Assembly (NCBI RefSeq): GCF_946887195.1
Contig: NZ_CAMPKE010000006.1
Location: 1-64,000, forward strand
DNA length: 64,000 nt
Source: an uncultured Halomonas sp.
GTDB taxonomy: Bacteria > Pseudomonadota > Gammaproteobacteria > Pseudomonadales > Halomonadaceae
Reading direction: 5' to 3'
The notes under the pieces were generated by a model, which saw only the letters and a list, made by a program, of their open reading frames with translations, did not search any database and was not told where the DNA came from. How positions within the stretch are numbered: the first letter of the stretch is position 1; the number at the start of each line of letters is the position of its first letter. Shown here in pieces: positions 38,546 to 46,477 of this stretch. The translations under genes and the position numbers were made by a program.

Positions 38546-38824
38546 TTAGTGATAATCCTGGTAATCGACTAGTTCCACATCGACGCCGACGAAGCGCCAA
38601 GTGACCCGCCAATTGCCGTTCACCCATACGGACCAATAGCCCGAATACCCTCCCTTCAGTGGATGTAGCCGGAAGCTAGGACGGTTCATGTCCTCTGGAC
38701 CCTGCGCCTCTTGAAGGGCGAAAAGAATCAGACGCAGTTTCTTTACGTGGTCGCGCTGTATGCCTTTGGTCGTTCCTCGCTCATAAAGTCCTTTAAGACC
38801 CTTGTGTCTGATACTGAGGATCAC
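38546..38824 (-). CDS. higB: HigB family toxin (RelE/ParE fold)
   Basis: The 92-residue ribosome-dependent mRNA nuclease has the HigB pattern IRHKGLKGLYERGTTKGI near its start, FRLHPLKGGYSGYWSVWVNGNWRVTWRF in the middle and a VELVDYQDYH tail, with the expected His, Lys, Arg and Tyr residues. The gene ends 11 bases before higA. Confidence 0.9.
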   Translation of the reverse strand: MILSIRHKGLKGLYERGTTKGIQRDHVKKLRLILFALQEAQGPEDMNRPSFRLHPLKGGYSGYWSVWVNGNWRVTWRFVGVDVELVDYQDYH

Positions 38825-39000
38825 CCCTTGGCTCCCGTCAGCGCTAGGTAGACTTAAGCGTATCTCGTATCGTTACGAGATACAATATAGGGCAAATAAA
38901 CAACCTCCGCGCTGCGTCGGCTAGGTATAGCCACCATTGGCGACACGCGTCTGCTTGACTAGGCTAATCGATAGCACTCCCACTCACGGAAGAGGGGTCT

Positions 39001-41577
39001 ATGGAGAAGCTCGAAGAGTATCGCCGCAAGCGCGACTTCAATCGCACGGCCGAGCCGGCGGGCGAGAACCGTGCCGACTCGACCCTCGGTAATTTGTATG
39101 TAATACACAAACACGCCGCCAGCCACGATCACTTCGATCTGCGTCTCGAACAGGACGGCGTTCTCAGAAGCTGGGCATTACCCAAGGGGCCAAGCCTGGC
39201 ACCCGGCGAAAAGCGTCTGGCCGTTCAGGTCGAGGATCACCCCCTCGAATACGCCGACTTCGAGGGAGTCATTCCCCAGAAAGCCTATGGCGGCGGCACG
39301 GTGATGTTATGGGATCGCGGGCGCTGGACATCGACCGGCAAACCCGGCAAGGACCGATTCGATATCGTGTTCGACGGCGAAAAGCTCCACGGCGCCTGGA
39401 CATTGACGCGCATGGGCGGGAAGAAGAACCAGAGCGGCAAGAACTGGCTGATGATCAAGCGCCACGACGATGGCAAACGCAAGGAGTCCACGGTCAGCGT
39501 GGATGACGATCGCAGCGTGATCAGCGGCCGCAGCATGGCGCAGATCGCCGAGGATCGTGACAACACCTGGACCAAAGAGGGTGCAACGGCAACCTTTCCC
39601 GATCCGCCCGACCCCTCGCAACTCGAAGGCGCCCATGAACGGCCCCTGGCCGATAGCGACGAGATTCGCCCGCAACTCGCCACCCTGGTTCGCGATGTAC
39701 CCAAAAGCGATGACTGGATTCACGAGATCAAGTTCGATGGCTATCGGATCATGGCCCGGCTGGAGCGCGGCGCGGCGCGGCTCATCACCCGTAACAGCAA
39801 GGATTGGACCCATCGCTTTCCCGATCTCGCCGCCGTGCTATCGCAACTGCCGGTCGAGCGCGCGCTGCTCGACGGTGAAGTGGTGGCGCTCGCCCGCGAT
39901 GGCACCAGTAGCTTCCGCCGCCTTCAGGAGGCGCTGAGCCAGGGCAATACTGCGGGGCTCGTCTACCAAGTCTTCGATCTGCTCTACCTGGATGGCTACG
40001 ATCTCACGCAAGTTCCGCTGCTCGAACGCAAACAGACACTCTCGCAACTGCTCGAGGCAGTGGGTTTCATCGGCACGCATACGCATAGCAGTGTGCGTTA
40101 TTCCGATCACATCGACTCACAGGGGCGGGCCTTCTTCGAGCAGTCCTGTCGCCTGAGTCTCGAAGGCATCATCTCCAAGCGCGGCGCCAGCGCCTATCAG
40201 TCGGGACGTAGCAAGCAGTGGGTGAAGGTGAAGTGCGTCAATCACGAGGAGTTCGTGGTCGGTGGCTATACCGATCCCGGCGGCTCGCGTAGCGGCTTCG
40301 GGTCGCTGCTGATGGGCGCCTTCGACGAGCACGGCGATTTCCAATACGGCGGCCGGGTGGGCACGGGTTTCAGCGCACGCCAGCTCGACAAGATACACGC
40401 CCGCGTGCGCGAGCTCGATGCGCAGGAGTCGCCGTTCAGTGGCCCGGTGCCGGATGCCCGCTCGGTGCATTGGGTGCATCCCGAGTTGGTGATCGAGGTG
40501 GAATTCACCGAGCGCACGCGAGACGGCCGGCTACGCCACCCGGCGTTTCGCGGCCTGCGCGAGGATCGCGAGCCACGGGAGATTCACATGAGTAGCGATA
40601 AGGACAAGCCGTCCTCGCAGCCTACCAAGGCTGCCAGGAAAACCGACAAGCCAGGTGCATCGACTTCGTCATCGAATCCCGCGCGCGCCGAGGTGCAGGG
40701 CGTGCGGCTCACTCATGCCGATCGCATTTTGTATCCCGAGCAGGGGCTGACCAAGCTCGATCTGGCCCGTTACTACGAGGACATACAGGATTGGATATTG
40801 CCGCGCCTGGCCAACCGACCGCTTTCGCTGGTGCGTTGCCCCGAAGGGCGAACCCATGAGTGTTTTTTCCAGAAGCATCCACGTGTCGCGATTCCCGCCA
40901 GCGTGCCGCGTATCGATATCGCCGAAAAAGAGGGCAAGACCGCGGAGTACGTCTATGTGCAATCGGCGGCGGATCTGGTGGCACTGGTACAGGCCGGCGC
41001 CCTGGAGATTCACCCTTGGGGCAGCCGAATCGATGACGTGGAGCGTCCCGATAATATCGTCTTCGATCTCGACCCGGCGCCGGGCGTGGGCTGGGAAGAG
41101 ATTCTGCGGGTCGCGGGGACGCTGCGCGAGCGGCTGACGTCGCTGGAACTGGAAAGCTTCGTGCGCACCACCGGTGGCAAGGGCCTGCATCTGGTCGTGC
41201 CACTCAAACCCAAGGCCGATTGGGACGAGGCCAAGGCCTTCGCCAAGGCTATCGCTCAACAGCACGCCCAGGACGAGCCTGAGCGGCTGACGACCAATAT
41301 GTCCAAGGCCAAGCGCCAAGGACGAATCTTCATCGATTACCTGCGTAACGGGCGCGGCGCCACGGCCATCGCGTCCTACGGCGTGCGTGCGCGTGAGGGC
41401 GCGCCGGTGGCGGTGCCGGTGCGCTGGGATGAGCTGAACGCCGCGCTGCGCTCCGATCGCTATACCGTTGAAAACCTGCGCCGCCGATTGGCGGCATTGC
41501 GTGAAGACCCCTGGCAGGGCTTCAGCGAAGCCAGCCGGGCGATTACCACCAAAATGAAGCGCGCCGTGGGGCTCTGA
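39001..41577 (+). CDS. ligD: Multifunctional DNA ligase D (non-homologous end joining)
   Basis: This 858-residue enzyme seals double-strand breaks held by Ku. Its domains run phosphoesterase (about 20-165: LGNLYVIHKHAASHDHFDLRLEQDG, HPLEYADFEGVIP), ATP-dependent ligase (about 215-530, nucleotidyl lysine K244 in HEIKFDGYR, then LLDGEVVAL and EGIISKR), and AEP-type polymerase (about 560-858: LTHADRILYPEQGLTKLDLARYY, FDLDPAPGVGWEE, RTTGGKGLHLVVPL, FIDYLRNGRGATAIASYGVRAR). All key motifs are present. This PE-LIG-POL order is that of Pseudomonas LigD. Three NHEJ-related genes follow on the same strand. Confidence 0.96.
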   Translation: MEKLEEYRRKRDFNRTAEPAGENRADSTLGNLYVIHKHAASHDHFDLRLEQDGVLRSWALPKGPSLAPGEKRLAVQVEDHPLEYADFEGVIPQKAYGGGTVMLWDRGRWTSTGKPGKDRFDIVFDGEKLHGAWTLTRMGGKKNQSGKNWLMIKRHDDGKRKESTVSVDDDRSVISGRSMAQIAEDRDNTWTKEGATATFPDPPDPSQLEGAHERPLADSDEIRPQLATLVRDVPKSDDWIHEIKFDGYRIMARLERGAARLITRNSKDWTHRFPDLAAVLSQLPVERALLDGEVVALARDGTSSFRRLQEALSQGNTAGLVYQVFDLLYLDGYDLTQVPLLERKQTLSQLLEAVGFIGTHTHSSVRYSDHIDSQGRAFFEQSCRLSLEGIISKRGASAYQSGRSKQWVKVKCVNHEEFVVGGYTDPGGSRSGFGSLLMGAFDEHGDFQYGGRVGTGFSARQLDKIHARVRELDAQESPFSGPVPDARSVHWVHPELVIEVEFTERTRDGRLRHPAFRGLREDREPREIHMSSDKDKPSSQPTKAARKTDKPGASTSSSNPARAEVQGVRLTHADRILYPEQGLTKLDLARYYEDIQDWILPRLANRPLSLVRCPEGRTHECFFQKHPRVAIPASVPRIDIAEKEGKTAEYVYVQSAADLVALVQAGALEIHPWGSRIDDVERPDNIVFDLDPAPGVGWEEILRVAGTLRERLTSLELESFVRTTGGKGLHLVVPLKPKADWDEAKAFAKAIAQQHAQDEPERLTTNMSKAKRQGRIFIDYLRNGRGATAIASYGVRAREGAPVAVPVRWDELNAALRSDRYTVENLRRRLAALREDPWQGFSEASRAITTKMKRAVGL

Positions 41578-41613
41578 GGAACCACGGGTTCCTTGGGCAT
41601 CGAGGAGTGACTT

Positions 41614-41814
41614 ATGAGCGACGAATCAGCGCAATCGACACCGTGGTGGCTGGAGCCCGGTGCGCAAACCTGCGATTTCTGCCAGCGCACCTTTCATTAC
41701 GAGGTGATTCATCACTGCGTGCATTGCGACCGGCCGATCTGCCCATTCTGCGTGACGGAAGTGAGGGAAACGCAGAGCATGGTATGCAGCGAGTGCGATG
41801 AGGAGGGCCGGTAA
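41614..41814 (+). CDS. Small eight-cysteine zinc-binding protein in the NHEJ operon
   Basis: This 66-residue protein has four C-x2-C pairs: C20/C23, C35/C38, C43/C46 and C58/C61, with H29, H33 and H34 between them. The spacing suggests two structural zinc sites, possibly in a cross-brace as in RING/B-box-type fingers. GAGGAGTGACTT precedes the ATG, and its TAA lies directly against the ATG of the first Ku gene. I know of no characterised member. By position it could be a DNA- or Ku/LigD-binding accessory factor (inference). Confidence 0.7.
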   Translation: MSDESAQSTPWWLEPGAQTCDFCQRTFHYEVIHHCVHCDRPICPFCVTEVRETQSMVCSECDEEGR

Positions 41815-42591
41815 ATGGCGGCACGAGCGATGTGGAAAGGCGTGATCCGCTTCGGCGATGCCCAGGTGCCGGTGAAGCTTTATTCCGCTGTGCGCGACCG
41901 CAGCGTGCATTTTCGGCTTCTGCACGACAAGGATCGCTCTCCCGTTCGGCAGGCCATGGTCAATCCCGAGACCGATCAAGTGGTTGCCTACCAGGATACG
42001 CGCCGGGCCTACGTCACCGACGAAGGTAGCTTGGTCGTGCTCGACAAGGATGAACTCGAGGCGCTCGAGCCCGAATCGTCGCGTGACATCGAGGTCATCG
42101 GCTTTTTGCCGGCGGGCCGGATCGATCATCGCTGGTACGACAGGCCCTATTATCTCGGCCCGGATGGCCATGAAGAGAGCTATTTCGCCTTGATCGAGGC
42201 GCTCAAGGGCGCGGATAAGGAGGGCCTGGCGCGCTGGGTCATGCGCAAGAAGGCCTATGTGGGTGCGCTGCGCCTGCATGAAGGCTATCCGATGCTGATG
42301 TCGCTGCGCCATGCCGAAGAAGTGGTTGCCGTCGATGCGCTCGAAGCGCCGCGCGGCGCGGAGCTCGACGCTAAGGAATTGGCCATGGCTGGGCAGCTCA
42401 TTTCGATGCTCGAGGCGTCCTTCGAACCCGAAGAGTATCGGGACGAGTACCGCGAGCGGGTCATGGAACTGATCGAGGCCAAGCAGCATGGCAAGAGTGT
42501 CAAGGTCACGCCGATTCGCCGCCGCAAGCCATCGGACGATCTTTCCAAGGCGCTGCAGGCGAGTCTGAAGAAGGAGCGCGAGCGTGCCTAG
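41815..42591 (+). CDS. ku: Ku protein, first copy
   Basis: Bacterial Ku binds broken DNA ends as a ring-shaped dimer and recruits LigD. The 258-residue product starts with the family pattern MWKGVIRFGDAQVPVKLYSAV, followed by FRLLHDKDRSPVRQAM, VVLDKDELEALEPESSRDIEVIGFLP and the AYVGALRLHEGYPMLMSLRHAEEV core. It has a short basic C-terminus (GKSVKVTPIRRRKPS), typical of single Ku of moderate length. It abuts the zinc gene and overlaps the second Ku gene by 8 bases. Confidence 0.95.
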   Translation: MAARAMWKGVIRFGDAQVPVKLYSAVRDRSVHFRLLHDKDRSPVRQAMVNPETDQVVAYQDTRRAYVTDEGSLVVLDKDELEALEPESSRDIEVIGFLPAGRIDHRWYDRPYYLGPDGHEESYFALIEALKGADKEGLARWVMRKKAYVGALRLHEGYPMLMSLRHAEEVVAVDALEAPRGAELDAKELAMAGQLISMLEASFEPEEYRDEYRERVMELIEAKQHGKSVKVTPIRRRKPSDDLSKALQASLKKERERA

Positions 42592-43735
42592 CAAGAAGAC
42601 GAAGGACAGTGAGCGGGCCGGCAAGAACAAACCAGCCGCAGAGCGGAAGCATCGCGACAGGAACGAGCGTAAGGACGATTCGCAGACCCAGGTTAGCGGG
42701 CCGCGACCGTTCTGGTCCGGCACCATCGCCTTCGGCCTGGTCAGCCTGCCGGTGGGGCTGTTCCCCGCCAATCGCTCCAAGCCGGTATCGCTGCGTATGG
42801 TCGATGACAGCGGCACGCCGTTGGCGCGGCGCTACTTTTGCGAGAAGGAGGAGCGCCCACTGACCCAGAACGATCTGGTGCGCGGTTTTGAGACCGAGAA
42901 GAACGCGTTCATCGTGATAAAGGATCGTGAGCTCGATGAGCTGGCACCGGAGAAATCCCAGGAGATCGACCTGAAGCGCTTCGTCTCACTCGATGAAATC
43001 GATCCCATGTATTTCGAGCGTGCTTATTTTCTGACACCCGAGAAGGGCGCCACCAAGGCCTATCGCTTGCTCGCCAGCAGCATGGAGGACGCTGGCCGTG
43101 CTGGCATTGCAACCTTCGTGATGCGTGGCAAGGAGTATCTTATCGCCATCGTCGCCGAAAAAGGCATCTTGCGCGCCGAAACTCTGCGTTTTTACGAGGA
43201 ACTGCGCACGCCAGAGGATGTCGGGCTACCCGACATCGCCGATCAAGAAGCCGACGGCGCTAAGGTGCGCACGTTCGAGAAAAGCATCAAGGCACTATCC
43301 AGGGAAGAGCTCGATCGCGATGCGCTCGAGGACCGCCATAGCCAGCAGGTGCTCGAACGCGTGCGTGAAAAACTCGACAAGGGCGAAGACATCATCGATG
43401 CACCGCAGGCAGCCGAAGACGAGGCCGAGCAGGGCGGTGAGGTCGTCGATCTGATGCAGGTTTTAAAGCAGAGTCTGGCCCAAGGCCATTCGCCGGTGAC
43501 CGGCAAGCCGCCCAAACGGAAAACGCCGGCACGAAAACCCTCTGAACAGCAGGCGAAACGCAAGCCCCGCTCTACGGCAAAGCACAAGTCGGCACCGAAA
43601 AGCCGGCCTGGCAATGCCAAACTCGCCGATAGCTCCAAAGGCGCACTATACGAACGCGCCCAGCAACTCGGCATCGCCGGGCGGAGTAGCATGAGCAAGG
43701 AGCAGCTTATGCAGGCCATTGGCGACGCTGAATAG
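42584..43735 (+). CDS. ku2: Ku protein, second copy with extended basic tail
   Basis: The 383-residue product has an additional lysine-rich N-terminus (~40 residues), a Ku core (FWSGTIAFGLVSLPVGLFPA ... IDPMYFERAYFLTPEK ... FVMRGKEYLIAIVAEKGILRAETLRFYEEL), and a ~90-residue tail rich in Lys, Pro and Ala. It ends in a SAP/Rho-N-like helix pair (LYERAQQLGIAGRSSMSKEQLMQAI). Sequence divergence from the first Ku suggests different roles, perhaps a heterodimer as proposed for rhizobial Ku pairs. The overlapping start (GTGCCTAGC) near the end of ku suggests coupled expression; codon 1 is GTG at 42584. Confidence 0.93.
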   Translation: MPSKKTKDSERAGKNKPAAERKHRDRNERKDDSQTQVSGPRPFWSGTIAFGLVSLPVGLFPANRSKPVSLRMVDDSGTPLARRYFCEKEERPLTQNDLVRGFETEKNAFIVIKDRELDELAPEKSQEIDLKRFVSLDEIDPMYFERAYFLTPEKGATKAYRLLASSMEDAGRAGIATFVMRGKEYLIAIVAEKGILRAETLRFYEELRTPEDVGLPDIADQEADGAKVRTFEKSIKALSREELDRDALEDRHSQQVLERVREKLDKGEDIIDAPQAAEDEAEQGGEVVDLMQVLKQSLAQGHSPVTGKPPKRKTPARKPSEQQAKRKPRSTAKHKSAPKSRPGNAKLADSSKGALYERAQQLGIAGRSSMSKEQLMQAIGDAE

Positions 43736-44076
43736 ACCCCGACAAGCTCACCGCTTCGGAAATCCGGAATAATGGATCAGGACGCCAGCTTTGTTGGGCT
43801 CGAGTGCATGAAAAACCTTGCGAAACGTAAATGAAGAGAAGTTTTTGTGGGTTTTTTTAACCTATGTTTTCTGCATCCTCCCCAACGTTAACTATCCTTC
43901 GATTACGAGATCAGGCGCGCCAGGGACAAGGCGCTAATTGTGGAGTCGATCATGAATGTGATCAGTCAGGAAGAATTCCGCAGCCTGACCTCGTCCCGAT
44001 TTGGAAGCTGAAATTCATGCATGGATACGAATGATTCGAAAAAAATCAGTCATGTCATAAGGGAGGTAAGGAGACA
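43736..44076. promoter_or_regulatory. 341-base AT-richer gap with a 19-codon mini-frame
   Basis: No ordinary gene is visible. A mini-frame at 43952-44011 (MNVISQEEFRSLTSSRFGS) has GTGGAG eight bases upstream and ends before the ferritin-like gene; it could be a leader peptide or chance. A T-rich tract (43842-43858) might end the ku2 transcript although no strong stem precedes it. Confidence 0.3.
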
Positions 44077-44586
44077 ATGCAGAAGAGTGCTAAAGGACTA
44101 ACCCTTTTGCCTGAAGATCTACTCATCATGGCCGGCAAGCACGAGCATTTTGAAATGAATCGTTATCGGTTGCTGTCGCTACGTTTTTTGGCCTTCAATA
44201 CGGGAATTAGCCGTCTTCTGGAAGTTCTGGCTAACGAGAGCGAGCAGAGAGTTCAATCGCTTACCGAAGCTTCCAGAAAGTTTCGCATGGTGGATAAACT
44301 GCCTGATTATATGCCGCCTCATCACTTGGGGATTGAAAAGGATTTTCTCCAATTTTTCGTTATCAATAATGGTGTCGCGGTGGATATCTTGATGTGTTCA
44401 TCGGCTTACGAACAGCGCTCTTTACAGTTTTATTGCCAACTTAGAGAAAGAAACATAACGCCGGAGCTAGATGAAATTATAGGTCTATTCATCGATCAGG
44501 CAAGAATCCAATGCCAAATCCTGCAGGAGATACAGGATCAATTGCTTTTCAATGAGCGAGCGTTACCTATGAGCCGAGTCGCATGA
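44077..44586 (+). CDS. Ferritin-like helical protein, copy B
   Basis: This is a 169-residue paralogue of the 31701 product. Shared segments are LLPEDLLIMAGKHEHFEMNRYRLLSLRFLAFNTGISRLLEVLANESEQR, FFVINNGVAVDIL, EQRSLQFYCQL and QARIQCQILQEIQDQ. Glu/His residues at helix positions suggest a di-metal four-helix bundle (inference). GGGAGGTAAGGAGACA lies before the ATG. It lies in AT-richer DNA than its paralogue, next to a divergent or convergent Crp/Fnr gene. Function unknown. Confidence 0.65.
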   Translation: MQKSAKGLTLLPEDLLIMAGKHEHFEMNRYRLLSLRFLAFNTGISRLLEVLANESEQRVQSLTEASRKFRMVDKLPDYMPPHHLGIEKDFLQFFVINNGVAVDILMCSSAYEQRSLQFYCQLRERNITPELDEIIGLFIDQARIQCQILQEIQDQLLFNERALPMSRVA

Positions 44587-44697
44587 GATGATCGCTCTTC
44601 ACTGCGGCACTGCCAGTACCTGTAATTGTATTTTTACTATATATAGTAATGCAGCTCCAGAACCGCTAAGAAGAGGGGCGTGGTCGTTAGTCACTAG

Positions 44698-45436
44698 TTA
44701 GAAATTCAACAAGTGCGATATATCGGAATCGAGATATTGGGCGGCAAATTCAGCCTCTTTCGCCAAGGCATCGTGATCGGGAAGCTCCACCCAGCAGCGC
44801 TTGCGCAGTATCAAGCCTTCTTCGCGAAATTCCCTGAAAGTACGGCTGACATGCACTGATGATAGGCCCAGGAAGTCGCCGATCTGCTGCTGCGACAAGG
44901 GGACACGAAACGTGTGTATCGGCAGTGACTGGAAGCGCTGAAGGCGTAGAAATATTTCATAAATCAAGTGAGCGATTTTTTGCCGCGCGCTGCGCTTGGC
45001 GAGATTGAGCAAGCGCTCGGTGAGCATTGCCTGCTGGTGCGAGGAAATGGATAGAAAAACGATGGCGAGTGTTGCCGATTTTTGAAATATATCGATCAAA
45101 TGCCGATGCGGAAAAGGGCAGATAACGCCATCATCGAGCATGACGACGGAGGTCAGGCGCTCCTTGAAGGCGAATTCCCGCAATCCAATGATGTCTCCAG
45201 GCAGGAAAATTTCGAATATTTGCTGTGAGCCATCTTCCAGCTGACGATGCGAGCATGCCCAGCCCTTGGAAAGAATGTATAACTCACGGGCTTTATCGCC
45301 TTCCGTCCACAACGTGGTTTTTTTTGCGTTTCTCGACAGGGCCGCGCTCCAGATAGAGCAGAAGATCACGATCCGTGGAGGTCAAATCGATATAATATCT
45401 GAAACGATCTACGAAGCAGCTCTCTAGCGTGCTCAT
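44698..45436 (-). pseudogene. Crp/Fnr family regulator with a frameshift in an A8 tract
   Basis: Two minus-strand frames join into one 245-residue Crp/Fnr protein. The ATG at 45436 gives MSTLESCFVDRFRYYIDLTSTDRDLLLYLERG..VEKRKK; the second frame carries TLWTEGDKARELYILSKGWACSH, the cyclic-nucleotide-type beta roll (GSQQIFEIFLPGDIIGLREFA) and a C-terminal HTH (VPLSQQQIGDFLGLSSVHVSRTFREF). The break is at a run of eight T on the plus strand (45318-45325, A8 in the mRNA); seven would restore the frame. It lacks the Fnr-type cysteine cluster. It may be a true frameshift, an assembly error or a slippage-controlled gene. Confidence 0.82.
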
Positions 45437-45762
45437 TGTGAGGTAGGCTCCATCCAATCGCCCGCGCGGATTCCCCCATTGCCGGGCTTCTGCTTAGGTT
45501 TTTCTCTCCTTGAGACAGGCCTATCTTGACATACTCCAGGGGCAATCGCAGCGTTTTATTTGGCTATTGGTGTCTATGTTCGAAAGCGAATATTTAACCC
45601 AGTTTATTGATAGTTTACGGCTTAATTCGACTGGCCGGTCAAAAATGACGGAACTAGAACGCTGAGCTACTGTGAATTACGAAGGTAGGAAATTGCTGTT
45701 TTCATTATTGATGGTTCGAGAACGGATAGCGCAAGCCGTTTTAATATCAGTGGGATAGGAAT
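45437..45762. promoter_or_regulatory. Divergent promoter region between the Crp/Fnr gene and the type III PKS cluster
   Basis: This 326-base region contains no gene. A TTGACA (near 45523) is present on the plus strand, but no good -10 box stands 16-18 bases after it. The region should contain start sites for both neighbours. Confidence 0.4.
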
Positions 45763-45771
45763 ATGACTTCT

Positions 45772-45783
45772 TCGCTCGCTCGC
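45772..45783 (+). repeat. TCGC tetranucleotide repeat at the methyltransferase N-terminus
   Basis: Three copies of TCGC follow an ATG at 45763 (ribosome site GGGATAGGA). With three copies the frame from this ATG stops at 45831. With two copies it would read MTSSLARRRLEGEL and continue into the MDEPDVD start of the methyltransferase. It is a possible contingency repeat, short but frame-deciding. Confidence 0.6.
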
Positions 45784-45808
45784 ACGACGTCGACTCGAAG
45801 GCGAACTG

Positions 45809-46477
45809 ATGGACGAGCCCGACGTCGATAGGCAGGCGCATTTCACGGCGCTGCGCGGCTTGGGCCGCATCAATCGGGTAAGCCGAACGGCAAAGACATT
45901 ATGGCCGTCGATTGCGAGAATCGCTCGTTGTCATCAAGGGGATTCGGTTTCGGTGCTGGATATCGCCACGGGCGGTGGCGATGTGGCCATTGCCCTGGCC
46001 GATCGCGCACAGCGTGAGGGCCTTGCGCTGAATGTCGAAGCCTGCGATATCAGCCGGACGGTGTTGCATTTCGCTACCCAGGAAGCCGAGCGGGCTAGGG
46101 CATCCGTGCGGTTCTTCCGTTTGGATGCGTTATCCGAGGCGCCCGCGGCTCGATACGATATCGTTACCTGCACGCTATTTCTCCATCACCTCAGCGATGC
46201 TCGAATCGTCGCGCTGTTGAAGACGCTTGCCGCGCGAACCAATCACCTCCTTGTCAGCGACCTGCTTCGCAGCCGCAGCGGCTATGGTCTGGCGTATCTT
46301 GGCACGCGGCTGCTGTCGGCCTCGCGAATCGTGCACGTGGATGGCATGAGATCGGTACGTGCCGCGCTGACGCTTGCCGAAGCGCGCACGCTTGCCGATG
46401 AGGCCGGCTTGGGCGATGCGACGTTCAAGCGTCATTGGCCAAGCCGATTCTTGATGACCTGGGACGCATCGTCATGA
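45809..46477 (+). CDS. SAM-dependent methyltransferase of the type III PKS cluster
   Basis: The 222-residue class I methyltransferase has motif I VLDIATGGGDVAIALA, an acidic strand-2 end VEACDIS, and FDIVT-type YDIVTCTLFLHHLSD. The ATG at 45809 gives the shortest product. The preceding in-frame codons encode LARRRLEGEL, which looks like the natural N-terminus but is out of frame with the upstream ATG at 45763 (see the TCGC repeat). Its stop overlaps the ATG of the FAD oxidoreductase (ATGA). By analogy with alkylresorcinol clusters it may O-methylate a phenolic polyketide (inference). Confidence 0.85.
   Translation: MDEPDVDRQAHFTALRGLGRINRVSRTAKTLWPSIARIARCHQGDSVSVLDIATGGGDVAIALADRAQREGLALNVEACDISRTVLHFATQEAERARASVRFFRLDALSEAPAARYDIVTCTLFLHHLSDARIVALLKTLAARTNHLLVSDLLRSRSGYGLAYLGTRLLSASRIVHVDGMRSVRAALTLAEARTLADEAGLGDATFKRHWPSRFLMTWDASS

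Noticed and set aside
43952..44011. A 19-codon mini-gene before the ferritin-like gene
   Set aside because: A ribosome-like sequence is present but such short frames are frequent by chance, so it is noted only in the gap description.
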